A DNA stretch of 13,059 bases from a bacterium (GCA_011051855.1 DRKG01000173.1:1-13059); one strand, 5' to 3'; shown: positions 5,390 through 12,758, counted from the first letter of the stretch. Notes: generated by a model not told the origin, from the sequence alone. Made by a program: numbers and translations.

Positions 5390-7159
5390 TCACCGCGCGT
5401 CCGCGGGCAAGACGGTCATTTGCACCTGCCCGCCCACCAGCGGAACCCAGTCGGACGTGCCGACGCGGGACACCGCACGGACCGACAGCACTCCTTGCAG
5501 CAGCTCCCCCGGCAACAGGACCGTGCGCTCGCCCTTTGCGTCGGTCACGCCGCGCGGCGGGACGTCCACGAAGGCATCGAGAGCGCAGTTGACCAGCACA
5601 CCCTCGGGGTACTGCTCCAGGCGAACCTCGACCGGCACACCGGCCATCGCCTTGCCCGCCGCATTGGCGACGCGCAACGTCACGCGCTGCAGTGGCTGCA
5701 GCGCGACGCGCACCTCGTCACCCCTTCCGCCGTGCGCGAGCCCGTGACTGCGCACGCCGTAGGCGTAGGCGTGCAGCGCGCGCTCACGCGGCCAGTTGGT
5801 CATCAACTCAATGCGTCCCTGCGCGTCCGCGCGCAGCACCGACACCCACTGCACGGGAAAGTCGTCCGCACCATCGAACAGGCCGACGACGGCGCCGCTG
5901 ACGCCCTTCCCCTCGGCATCGACGACTTCGAAACGCACCCGGCGGAGATCCCGCCAGTTCACGCGCACCTCGCCGGGCGAGGCGGTGGCGTCGATCAGCA
6001 CGCGACGGCCAGAGCAGGAACCCTGCACGACCCAGCCCGGAGCTTCGGACGAGTAGATGTCCGCGCCGACCTGCCCTTTGACCAGGGGAAGAGTCGGCGA
6101 TCGTGTCTTCCCCTCCACGAGCGGAAACCCGTCGGGGTCCCGAAACGCGAAGTCACCGCGCAGGTGGGCACGCAACTCCGCCGCCGCCGGCAGGCCGCGG
6201 ATCGCCAGGCGGCGCTCCTGGGCGGGGCGCATGACGAGCTGCAACTCGCCCGACCTGGCCTCGCGGGCCGCGGACGGAGCAAGCGGCTGCAATCCAGCGT
6301 AGCAGGACCTAGCGCCGACGAATCCACTCCGCGTTCCGTAGAACAACGACAAGCCGTCGGCACTCGGCGCGGTGATCCAGGCCTCCAGCACACCATCGTC
6401 ATCGGTCACCCCCAGCTCGCGGTCCGGTGAAGACCGCATGCTCCAACGCATCAGTGGCGCCGCCAACGGATGCTCGCAGTGCCAGACCTGCCGCACGGAG
6501 ACGCCGGGCAGAGGCTGCCCTTGCGGATCGACCGCGCGAAACCGCTGACGCACGGCCGTGCCGAACGCGACTTCTCGGGTGTGTTCGAGATGGACCACCC
6601 GCTCCGCGATGACGCCGCCCGCACGATCCATCAACAGCAGACTGATCGGCCCGGGAGGCAGGATCGGCAGGGTGATCAAACCATCGCCGTCGACGGCGAC
6701 ATCGGCGACCGCTGCATCGCGGGAGACCGCCACCCGGACCTTCAGTGGGCCGACCGCGGCGAAGCCATCCGCGCCGCGCACCCGGATCTCCGGAGCACGA
6801 CGTGCCGCCCGCAGCACCCAGCGGCACGGTGCATCGTCCGGCCCGAAGTAGCGCACCGTCGACACCAGCGCGCGACCTTCCTTGCCCGAGGGCCCGACGA
6901 CCCAGGAGCACCAACCGCCGGCGCAGTCCACCGGCAGACGGTAGGAGCCGTCCGCCCCCGTCTCCGCCACTTCGGGGAAGACGGGGCCAGCGTCCGCCGG
7001 CAGACGGCAGATAAACACCTTCGCCCGTGCAACGGGCCTACCCTGCCCGTCGACCACCGTCCCTCGCACCCCGCCCGGCTCGTGCTGCGCACGGCAGAGC
7101 GACGGCGGTGCGGCGATGGCGGACAGCAGCAGGGTCAGGGCAGCGAAGCTCTTGTGCAT
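5390..7159 (-). CDS. Secreted multi-module carboxypeptidase-regulatory-like protein
   Basis: The 589-aa product starts with a Sec-type signal peptide (MHKSFAALTLLLSAIAAPPS, cleavage probably near C22-R-A-Q25; no proper lipobox). It contains repeated immunoglobulin-like regulatory modules with the pattern V-x-x-x-V-x-D-x-x-G-x-P-x-x-x-A/V followed by D-x-x-G. These are at about residues 30-76 (GTVVDGQGRPVARAKVF ... TGADGSYRLPV), 205-262 (RAVDPQGQPLPGVSVRQVW ... DDDGVLEAWI), 408-452 (EVVDAEGKGVSGAVVGLFD ... DAQGRIEL) and 493-549 (RVANAAGKAMAGVPVEVRL ... DAKGERTVLL). Such modules are usually binding or structural and no enzyme domain is visible. Third positions are strongly G/C (2 of 20 A/T-ending in a sample), unlike the two genes beyond repeat copy 2. 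It is divergent from the topoisomerase VI genes. A role at the cell surface is inference. Confidence 0.8.
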   Translation of the reverse strand: MHKSFAALTLLLSAIAAPPSLCRAQHEPGGVRGTVVDGQGRPVARAKVFICRLPADAGPVFPEVAETGADGSYRLPVDCAGGWCSWVVGPSGKEGRALVSTVRYFGPDDAPCRWVLRAARRAPEIRVRGADGFAAVGPLKVRVAVSRDAAVADVAVDGDGLITLPILPPGPISLLLMDRAGGVIAERVVHLEHTREVAFGTAVRQRFRAVDPQGQPLPGVSVRQVWHCEHPLAAPLMRWSMRSSPDRELGVTDDDGVLEAWITAPSADGLSLFYGTRSGFVGARSCYAGLQPLAPSAAREARSGELQLVMRPAQERRLAIRGLPAAAELRAHLRGDFAFRDPDGFPLVEGKTRSPTLPLVKGQVGADIYSSEAPGWVVQGSCSGRRVLIDATASPGEVRVNWRDLRRVRFEVVDAEGKGVSGAVVGLFDGADDFPVQWVSVLRADAQGRIELMTNWPRERALHAYAYGVRSHGLAHGGRGDEVRVALQPLQRVTLRVANAAGKAMAGVPVEVRLEQYPEGVLVNCALDAFVDVPPRGVTDAKGERTVLLPGELLQGVLSVRAVSRVGTSDWVPLVGGQVQMTVLPADAR

Positions 7160-7226
7160 GGTGACGGCGCGCGGGAGCGGGCGAAGGGCAGCGAGCGGAC
7201 GGTAGCACCCACTCGGGAGGAACGGA

Positions 7227-7263
7227 ATCAGGCTCTCCTGATCATTCTCGTGAGTGACCTCAC
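7227..7263. promoter_or_regulatory. Two adjacent short inverted repeats (possible operator)
   Basis: ATCAGG-CTCT-CCTGAT at 7227-7242 and GTGAG-TGAC-CTCAC at 7250-7263 are perfect inverted repeats with 4-base spacers, 7 bp apart, in the divergent intergenic region about 68 bp from the start of the 589-aa gene. They could be regulator sites or small hairpins in the leader of that gene. In 70% GC DNA, short palindromes also occur by chance and no regulator is visible nearby. Confidence 0.25.
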
Positions 7264-7497
7264 ACAGCGACCTTCGCGCGCATCGTCGACGAGGGAACTA
7301 CGCTTCGCGGCCCGCGCGAACGCAGGTGGCTCCGCTTGGCCGAACCGGAGTGGCTCTCATGAGACCGACCCTTGAATCGTCCCCGGTGCCCGCGCACCCA
7401 CCCCGCCGACGAAGCCGAACTCCGACCTGGACGGACCTCCCCCACCTTCGCTATGAAGGAATCCTCCGGCGCGGGCCGGGCACGATCTGCCACCTTC

Positions 7498-7505
7498 GGA
7501 GGGGG
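7498..7505 (+). promoter_or_regulatory. Ribosome binding site deciding the top6B start
   Basis: GGAGGGGG sits 9 bases before ATG 7515 and is the strongest Shine-Dalgarno-like sequence in this region. It favours 7515 over GTG 7254 and over the internal ATG 7584. Confidence 0.7.
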
Positions 7506-7514
7506 CACACCAGC

Positions 7515-9266
7515 ATGACGAGCAACGAGAGCGGACAGGGTCAGCTGTTCGCCGGAACGGACAACCAGACGGAAACGGCGGACATGGCGAGCAAGAAGGC
7601 CGGCAAGGCATCCCCGTCGGGCGCCCGCAAGAAGCGCTCCGAGAACGCCGAGTCGATGGCCCGGCGCCAGCGGGAGATCTCGGTCAGTGAGTTCTTCACC
7701 AAGAATCGCCACCTGCTCGGCTTCGACAGCCCGCGCAAGGCGCTGCTGACGGCGGTCAAGGAAGCGGTCGACAACAGCCTCGACGCGTGCGAAGAGGCGC
7801 GCATCCTGCCGGATCTGAAGGTGACCATCCAGCGCATCGGCGACAACGAGCGGCAGTTCACGATGATCGTCGAGGACAACGGTCCCGGCATCGTCAAGAC
7901 GCAGGTGCCGCACGTCTTCGGGCGCCTGCTCTACGGCTCGAAGTTCCACCGGCTGCGGCAGTCGCGCGGCCAGCAGGGCATCGGCATCTCGGCGGCCGGC
8001 ATGTACGGGCAACTGACCACCGGCCAGCCGGTCAAGGTCAAGTCGAAGCCGGGCCGCCGCGCCGTGCCGCTCGAGTTCACCATCCGCATCGACACCGCCA
8101 AGAACCGGCCCGAGTACTCCGACAAACCGATCGAGTGGGAGGGCAAGCAGCACGGCACCGAGGTGTCGATCCCGATGGAGGGCGAATACCGCCGCGGCCA
8201 GCGCTCGATCCAGGAGTTCCTGAAGCTGATGGCGGTGTCCAACCCGCACGTGAACCTGACGTTCACCGAGCCGGACGGGACCGTCACCGAATACAAGCGC
8301 AACACCGACGAGCTCCCCAAGGAAGTCGAGGAGATCAAACCGCACCCACACGGCGTCGAACTCGGCATCCTGCTGAAGATGATCCAGGAGAGCGAGAACC
8401 GCACGGTGAGCGCCTTCCTACAGCAGGACTTCTCGCGCGTCGGCCCGACGGTCGCCAAGGAGGTCTGCGAGAAGGCCGGGGTCAACCCCGGCAGCAATCC
8501 GCGCCGGCTCGACACCAAGACGGTGCAGCGGCTGAAGGACGCGATCGAGCAGACCAAGATCAAGGCGCCACCGCTGACCTGCATCGCCCCGATCGGCGAA
8601 GAACTGATCATCAAGGGCCTCAAGAAGGAGGTCGAGGCGGACTTCTACCAGGCCGCGTCGCGCAAGCCGGTCGTCTACCGCGGGCGGCCGTTCGCGGTCG
8701 AGGTCGGCATCGCCTACGGCCGACCGGGCGACACCCTCGAGATGACCGAATCCGGCAAGATCGTCGAGAAGTCGGTCAAGAAGAACGACGAGCTGTTGAT
8801 GGGCAACGCGGATGAACCGGTGCGCTTGATCCGCTTCGCCAACCGCGTGCCGCTGGTGTTCCAGCAGTCGGCGTGCGCGATCACCAAGGCCGTGATCGGC
8901 ACCAACTGGAAGAACTACGGCCTGCAGCAGCCGCGCGGCGCTCTACCGATCGGGCCGATGGTGATCTTCGTGCACATCGCATCGGTGTGGGTGCCGTTCA
9001 CCAGCGAGTCGAAGGAGGCGATCGCCGCCTACGACGAGATCATGGACGAGCTGAAGCGCGCGCTGATGGAATGCGGCCGCAAGCTCGGCACCCACGTGCG
9101 CAAGGGCAAGAAGCTCGCCAACGAGTTCAAGAAGCGCAACTACATCACGATGTACATTCCGCACGTCGTCGACGCACTGAAGGACATTCTCGAACTCGGC
9201 GAGGGCGAAGTCCGGCAGGCGACCGACAACCTGACCAACGTGCTCGAACGAAGCCGCAAGCTGTAG
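7515..9266 (+). CDS. top6B: DNA topoisomerase VI subunit B (ATPase subunit)
   Basis: The 583-aa product is the ATP-operated clamp of type IIB topoisomerase, which with subunit A cuts both strands, passes a duplex through the gap and relaxes or unlinks DNA. The GHKL ATPase has the N box E83-A-V-D-N87-S-L-D90, G1 as D121-N-G-P-G, 'GSKF' at 141 and G2 as G152-Q-Q-G-I-G-I. A helix-two-turn-helix segment follows at about 285-345 ('SAFLQQDFSRVGPTVAKEVC'). The transducer domain starts near 352 ('PLTCIAPIGEELIIKGLKKE') and carries 'RLIRFANRVPLVFQ' and the probable switch lysine K466 in N-W-K-N-Y-G-L. The match to archaeal subunit B runs through all three domains. The first ~55 residues are a Lys/Arg-rich, low-complexity tail absent from the usual archaeal form (about 530 aa). 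ATG 7584 is an alternative start. Subunit A follows after 18 bp. Confidence 0.95.
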   Translation: MTSNESGQGQLFAGTDNQTETADMASKKAGKASPSGARKKRSENAESMARRQREISVSEFFTKNRHLLGFDSPRKALLTAVKEAVDNSLDACEEARILPDLKVTIQRIGDNERQFTMIVEDNGPGIVKTQVPHVFGRLLYGSKFHRLRQSRGQQGIGISAAGMYGQLTTGQPVKVKSKPGRRAVPLEFTIRIDTAKNRPEYSDKPIEWEGKQHGTEVSIPMEGEYRRGQRSIQEFLKLMAVSNPHVNLTFTEPDGTVTEYKRNTDELPKEVEEIKPHPHGVELGILLKMIQESENRTVSAFLQQDFSRVGPTVAKEVCEKAGVNPGSNPRRLDTKTVQRLKDAIEQTKIKAPPLTCIAPIGEELIIKGLKKEVEADFYQAASRKPVVYRGRPFAVEVGIAYGRPGDTLEMTESGKIVEKSVKKNDELLMGNADEPVRLIRFANRVPLVFQQSACAITKAVIGTNWKNYGLQQPRGALPIGPMVIFVHIASVWVPFTSESKEAIAAYDEIMDELKRALMECGRKLGTHVRKGKKLANEFKKRNYITMYIPHVVDALKDILELGEGEVRQATDNLTNVLERSRKL

Positions 9267-9284
9267 CCCCCCACCCCCCACGCG
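9267..9284 (+). other. C-rich in-frame spacer between top6B and top6A
   Basis: The spacer begins with two runs of six C separated by one A (CCCCCCACCCCCC) directly after the top6B TAG and has no purine-rich ribosome site. It is 18 bases long, so top6B and top6A share one reading frame, and the TAG at 9264-9266 is the only stop between them. Confidence 0.8.
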
Positions 9285-10454
9285 ATGGCAGCCAAGAAGA
9301 GCAAGAAGGTCACCAAGAAGCCGGCGAAGGCGAAGGCGCGCAAGCCGATGTCGAAGCTCGACCAGGTGACGGTCGGCGAGATCAACCGCTGTGCCGAGCA
9401 CGTCTACAAACGCATCCAGAAGCTCGACAAACCCGAGCTGAAGTTTCCCGAGCGATCGCTGAAGAACGCCCGCTACGACAAGAAGGGCGGCTTCCAGATG
9501 GGGCGCGGCCGGATCGAACGCACGCTGACGGTCAACACCGTCAAGACGTTCGCGCAGACGCTGAAACTGATGGCGCTCAGCAAGGAGATGGTCCAGGAGG
9601 ACGACTTCGCGACCAAGCGAGAGGCCTACTACGTGTCGAAGAACTGGGGCGAGGCGAAGTTCACCTCGCAGCCGGAGTCGGACACGGTGATGGACGACAT
9701 CGAGGCGCTATTCAGCCTCGAAGGCGTCGCCCGCGAGCAATTGCGCTTCCGCCCGGAGGACCACGGCGGCAACGTCGCCGGCTCGCTGGTGGTGATCGAC
9801 CGCGACCGCGAGACCGGGGCCGAGGAGCGCATCGACTGCACGCGCTTCGGCAGCGGCAGCTACACGATCCCGAGCTCGGTCGAACACTTCCGCTTCGAGA
9901 CCAAGGCGAAGTTCATCCTGGTGATCGAGACCGGCGGCATGTTCGCGCGCCTGCACGAGCACAAATGGTGGCGCGACGTCAACTGCATCATCATCGGCAC
10001 ATCGGGTGTGCCGACGCGCTCGACGCGCCGGTTCATCCGCAAGCTGTCCGACGACAAGAAGCTGCCCGTCTACTGCTTCAACGACTGCGATCCGTACGGG
10101 ATCTCGAACATCTACCGCACGCTCAAGGTCGGCTCGGGCAACGCCGTGCACCTCAACAAGTTCTTCTGCGTGCCGCAGGCCCGTTACCTCGGTGTGACCC
10201 CGCAGGACATCGTCGACTTCGAGCTGCAGGACGCGACCCACCCTCTGAAGGACGTCGACGTCAAGCGCGCCAAGGACGCACTCAAGAACGACCCGTTCTT
10301 CCGAGCCCACAAGGAATGGCAGAAGGCGATCCAGCAGATGCTGAAGATGGGCGTGCGCGCCGAGCAACAGGCGCTGGCCAAGTGGGGCCTGAACTTCGTC
10401 ATCGACGAGTACCTGCCGCAGAAGCTCAAGGCCCCGAAGAAGTTCCTGCCGTAG
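9285..10454 (+). CDS. top6A: DNA topoisomerase VI subunit A (Spo11-like cleavage subunit)
   Basis: The 389-aa product is the DNA-cleaving subunit of topoisomerase VI, homologous to meiotic Spo11. The winged-helix CAP-like domain carries the catalytic tyrosine in K111-R-E-A-Y-Y-V-S-K-N; by comparison with the Spo11 R-D-I-F-Y-S motif the nucleophile is probably Y116. The Toprim domain has its metal-binding glutamate in 'ILVIETGGMFARL' (E215) and the acidic pair in N-D267-C-D269-P-Y-G, followed by 'IYRTLKVGSGNAVHL'. Residues 1-25 are a Lys/Ala-rich basic tail. Both subunits and all core catalytic residues are present, so the enzyme is probably functional. No Shine-Dalgarno is visible in the C-rich 18-bp gap after top6B, so initiation may depend on coupling to its translation. 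The downstream neighbour is a histidine kinase on the same strand. Confidence 0.95.
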   Translation: MAAKKSKKVTKKPAKAKARKPMSKLDQVTVGEINRCAEHVYKRIQKLDKPELKFPERSLKNARYDKKGGFQMGRGRIERTLTVNTVKTFAQTLKLMALSKEMVQEDDFATKREAYYVSKNWGEAKFTSQPESDTVMDDIEALFSLEGVAREQLRFRPEDHGGNVAGSLVVIDRDRETGAEERIDCTRFGSGSYTIPSSVEHFRFETKAKFILVIETGGMFARLHEHKWWRDVNCIIIGTSGVPTRSTRRFIRKLSDDKKLPVYCFNDCDPYGISNIYRTLKVGSGNAVHLNKFFCVPQARYLGVTPQDIVDFELQDATHPLKDVDVKRAKDALKNDPFFRAHKEWQKAIQQMLKMGVRAEQQALAKWGLNFVIDEYLPQKLKAPKKFLP

Positions 10455-10471
10455 TGGTGGCGGACCTACGG
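10449..10471 (+). terminator. Weak stem-loop at the end of top6A
   Basis: CCGTAG (10449-10454, including the top6A stop) can pair with CTACGG (10466-10471) over an 11-base loop. There is no T-run, the stem is only six pairs and the next gene starts about 46 bp later on the same strand, so it may be chance or a partial attenuator. Confidence 0.2.
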
Positions 10472-10517
10472 TGACAACAGACCCGGCCCCCTCTTGTGCA
10501 GCGGCGCACCGGGCCCG

Positions 10518-12038
10518 ATGATCCGATCCGTGGACACGGGAAGCGCCTCAGCCCCCGACCTCCTGCGGGACCTGGTCGACAACCTGCCGTGTGCGGCGTT
10601 CGTCCACGATGCGGCGGGGCGCTTCCGCGAGGTCAACCCGACTGCATGCCGCTCCCTCGGGCGCACGCGCGACAGCTTGTTGGCGTCGGACGTGTTCGCG
10701 ATCGAGTGCGAGCACCGTCTGATCCTGGAACAGCTCTGGCGTAGCCTTGCGATCGGCCAACAGAAGGCGTTCCGCGGTCGCCACCGCCGCGCCGACGGCA
10801 GCACGTTCGGGGTGGCGGTCTCGGTGCGGGCATTCGCTCACTACGGCGAGAAGCTGTTCTGCGTGACCGCGACGCCCGTCGCGTCCGGCGATGAGGCCGA
10901 CCGGAACCTGCAATCGACGCAGAAGGACGAGCACACCGTCTTCCGCGAGGTGTTCGAACGCGCCAACGAGGCGATCGCGATTATCGACGCCGAAGGCCGC
11001 TACGTGCTGCAGAATCGACGCCATCGCGAACTGCTCGGATACGACGACCAGGAGCTGGTCGACAAGACGCCGGCGATCCACCTCGGCCCGGCGAAGTTCC
11101 GGGAGGTGGCCAAGGCGCTCGCCGAACGCGGCGAATACCGCGCCGAAGTAACTTCGCACGCCAAGGACGGCCGCGCACTCGCGCTCGAACTGTCGGCGTT
11201 CGCGATCGAGCGCGACGGCCAGCCACCGCTGTTCGTCGGCATCAAGCGCGACCTCCGCGAACGCGACCGCGAGGGCCGCGCAGCCGCCGAGCGCGTGCGG
11301 CGCGAACTCGAGGAAAGCCTGCGGCAGGCGCACAAACTGGAGATCTTCGGCCTGCTCGCGGCCGGAATCGCACACGACTTCAACAACGTGCTGACCCTGG
11401 TCCTGTCGCTGTCGGACCTGCACGCCGACGATCCGAGCCTGCCGGAACACGCGCGCGCCGCATTCGCCGACGTTCGCGGCGCCGCCCTGCGAGGCCGCGA
11501 CCTGACTGCCCGTCTGCTTGAGTTCGGCCGCCGGCAGCCGCTCCAGCCGGAGCCGCTCGACCTCGAGCCACGACTGCGTGAACTGATCCGCGCACTCCGT
11601 CGCGTGGTGCCGACCACGATCCAGTTCGACGTCACCATCGACGGTTCCCTGCCGACGGTCCTCGCCGACGCGGTCGCCATCGAGCAGGTGCTGCTGAATC
11701 TCACCACGAACGCCGCCGATGCCATGCCGGACGGGGGCACGTTGACGATTCGGGTGGAACGGCAACAGATCGCCGCCGACACCGCCCTGGCGCGCGCACT
11801 CGGCTCGGGCGGCGAGTTCGTGCAACTGCTCGTCGCCGACACCGGCACCGGCATGTGCAAGGCGGCGCTCGAACGGATGTTCGAACCGTTCTACACCTCG
11901 AAGGCCGCCGGCAAGGGCACCGGACTCGGCATGGCGATCGTGCAGGACATCGTGCGCCACCACAACGGCCACATCGAGGTCGACAGCACCGTCGGCAGGG
12001 GCACCGAAGTGCGAGTGATCCTGCCCGCCGCGGAGTAG
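10518..12038 (+). CDS. Soluble two-PAS sensor histidine kinase (NtrB-like)
   Basis: The 506-aa product is a cytoplasmic sensor kinase; there is no signal peptide or membrane helix. PAS domain 1 covers about 12-120 ('LVDNLPCAAFVHDAAGRFREVN'), and PAS domain 2 about 140-247 ('FERANEAIAIIDAEGRY' to 'FVGIKRDLRERDR'). A coiled linker leads to the dimerisation and phosphoacceptor helix 'GLLAAGIAHDFNNVLTLVL' with H286. The HATPase_c domain has the N box (V-L-L-N394-L-T-T-N398-A), G1 D441-T-G-T-G-M, F box 'FEPFYTSK' and G2 G465-K-G-T-G-L-G-M. The H-D-F-N-N motif is typical of HPK4/NtrB-type kinases that often pair with NtrC-like regulators. It has no receiver domain and no response regulator is in view, so the partner is encoded elsewhere. 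ATG 10518 is chosen because the PAS domain begins soon after; TTG 10494 in frame is possible and neither has a good ribosome site. Confidence 0.9.
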   Translation: MIRSVDTGSASAPDLLRDLVDNLPCAAFVHDAAGRFREVNPTACRSLGRTRDSLLASDVFAIECEHRLILEQLWRSLAIGQQKAFRGRHRRADGSTFGVAVSVRAFAHYGEKLFCVTATPVASGDEADRNLQSTQKDEHTVFREVFERANEAIAIIDAEGRYVLQNRRHRELLGYDDQELVDKTPAIHLGPAKFREVAKALAERGEYRAEVTSHAKDGRALALELSAFAIERDGQPPLFVGIKRDLRERDREGRAAAERVRRELEESLRQAHKLEIFGLLAAGIAHDFNNVLTLVLSLSDLHADDPSLPEHARAAFADVRGAALRGRDLTARLLEFGRRQPLQPEPLDLEPRLRELIRALRRVVPTTIQFDVTIDGSLPTVLADAVAIEQVLLNLTTNAADAMPDGGTLTIRVERQQIAADTALARALGSGGEFVQLLVADTGTGMCKAALERMFEPFYTSKAAGKGTGLGMAIVQDIVRHHNGHIEVDSTVGRGTEVRVILPAAE

Positions 12039-12055
12039 GCGCCGGGGCCAAAGCG

Positions 12056-12172
12056 GTGACCGGTTTCCGCGTCGGCGGCGGCGCCAACTTGTGGGACTGG
12101 CTCGGCGCCCACCTGTCCCTCGGCCTGGTCCGGATCAAGACCGTGACGATCCGCGGCCGCGTGATCCGGTAG
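12056..12172 (+). CDS. Doubtful 38-aa ORF
   Basis: A GTG start 17 bp after the histidine kinase stop opens a 38-codon frame ending at a TAG, 8 bp before the convergent 149-aa gene. The product is Gly/Val/Arg-rich ('VGGGANLWDWLGAHLSLGLV') and unlike anything I recognise. The frame itself extends upstream inside the kinase gene. There is no good ribosome site. It may be a coupled microprotein, the degraded end of an older gene, or chance in high-GC DNA. Confidence 0.2.
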   Translation: MTGFRVGGGANLWDWLGAHLSLGLVRIKTVTIRGRVIR

Positions 12173-12180
12173 CCGCCGCG

Positions 12181-12630
12181 TCAATCCACCCGCAGCGGAT
12201 CCCGGCCGCGCCGGGCGCGCATGCGGTTGAGCATGGCCAGGATCGCCGGACGCGCGACGATGCGCCGTTCGAGCCGGCGTTTGGCGGGGAAGTCGAGCAG
12301 CATCAACCCGATCAGGATCGTCAACAGTCCCTGACCGGGCAGCACCAGCATCGCCAGCCCCGCGAGCACGAACAGCGCGCCGAGCAGGTTCTTCAGCACG
12401 GCCGCGATCCAGCCGCCGGCCGACCGGCGCGCCCTCACGGGAGCGCGCTCGGCCGCGAAGTAATCGACCGGCATGCGCACCACCAGCACCGGCAGCAGAG
12501 CCAGCGCCAGCACCAGCGACGCAAGCGAGCCGACGAACAGCCAAGTCAGCAGTTCGCCGTGGCCCTGCAACCACTGCCAGACCTGCTCGAAGGTCGACGG
12601 ATCGCCAGTTGTGTCGCGGGCCACGGGCAT
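12181..12630 (-). CDS. PGPGW-like small membrane protein
   Basis: The 149-aa product has a hydrophobic helix at about residues 27-50 ('LLTWLFVGSLASLVLALALL'). A second hydrophobic region contains 'LFVLAGLAMLVLPGQGLLTI' followed by 'LIGLMLLDFPAKRRLER', matching the PGPGW family of putative transmembrane proteins (P-G-P-G changed to P-G-Q-G here). The C-terminus is strongly basic (RMRARRGRDPLRVD) and probably cytoplasmic. The family has no known function. ATG 12630 gives a compact protein starting just before the first helix. ATG 12729 has a better ribosome-like GGGAG upstream and would add 33 low-complexity residues, so the start is uncertain. It is convergent with the histidine kinase region and divergent from the sugar dehydrogenase. 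Confidence 0.72.
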   Translation of the reverse strand: MPVARDTTGDPSTFEQVWQWLQGHGELLTWLFVGSLASLVLALALLPVLVVRMPVDYFAAERAPVRARRSAGGWIAAVLKNLLGALFVLAGLAMLVLPGQGLLTILIGLMLLDFPAKRRLERRIVARPAILAMLNRMRARRGRDPLRVD

Positions 12631-12752
12631 GCGGGCGTGCGAGTCTGCGCAACGGAACCCCGCCCGTCCAGGGTCGTCGCCGCCCGCTCCGGACCGGCCG
12701 TTGGTGCCGATAGGCCGGTACCGGGTCATGCCGCGCTGGCTCCCATGCCGAT

Positions 12753-12758
12753 GGAGGG
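12753..12758 (+). promoter_or_regulatory. Ribosome binding site of the UDP-sugar dehydrogenase
   Basis: GGAGGG lies 8 bases before ATG 12767 and supports that start over the in-frame ATG 12779. Confidence 0.65.

Larger units (their letters stand above)
7160..7514. other. Divergent intergenic region upstream of topoisomerase VI
   Basis: About 355 bp separate the starts of the secreted 589-aa gene (-) and top6B (+). The top6B frame stays open back to a GTG at 7254, but the implied 87-residue extension is Arg/Pro-rich with no similarity to the family. The strong ribosome site just before 7515 argues against it. The region should carry promoters for both directions. I could not assign a -10/-35 pair with confidence. 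Two small perfect inverted repeats near its left end (7227-7242 and 7250-7263) are listed separately. Confidence 0.6.

Noticed and set aside
5210..6430. 406-codon plus-strand frame opposite the 589-aa secreted gene
   Set aside because: It reads through the palindromic repeat and is Arg/His-rich; the minus strand has a signal peptide and repeated modules.
7254..7514. N-terminal extension of topoisomerase VI B from GTG 7254
   Set aside because: Composition is unlike the rest of the protein, and a strong ribosome site precedes ATG 7515.
7260..8351. 363-codon minus-strand frame opposite top6B
   Set aside because: It mirrors the codons of top6B, has low-complexity Leu/Arg/Val/Asp composition and no motif.
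8873..10474. 533-codon plus-strand frame overlapping the end of top6B and all of top6A
   Set aside because: Arg/Gln/Pro-rich out-of-frame translation of the two topoisomerase genes; the true frames carry catalytic motifs.
10548..11972. 474-codon minus-strand frame opposite the histidine kinase
   Set aside because: Antisense to a complete PAS-PAS-HisKA-HATPase protein; no domain of its own.
12715..12724. CCGGTACCGG palindrome followed by GGTCATG, sharing GTACCGGGT with the arm of the 94-bp repeat
   Set aside because: Only nine bases are shared, with no second arm and no further similarity; a chance match is likely in this base composition.
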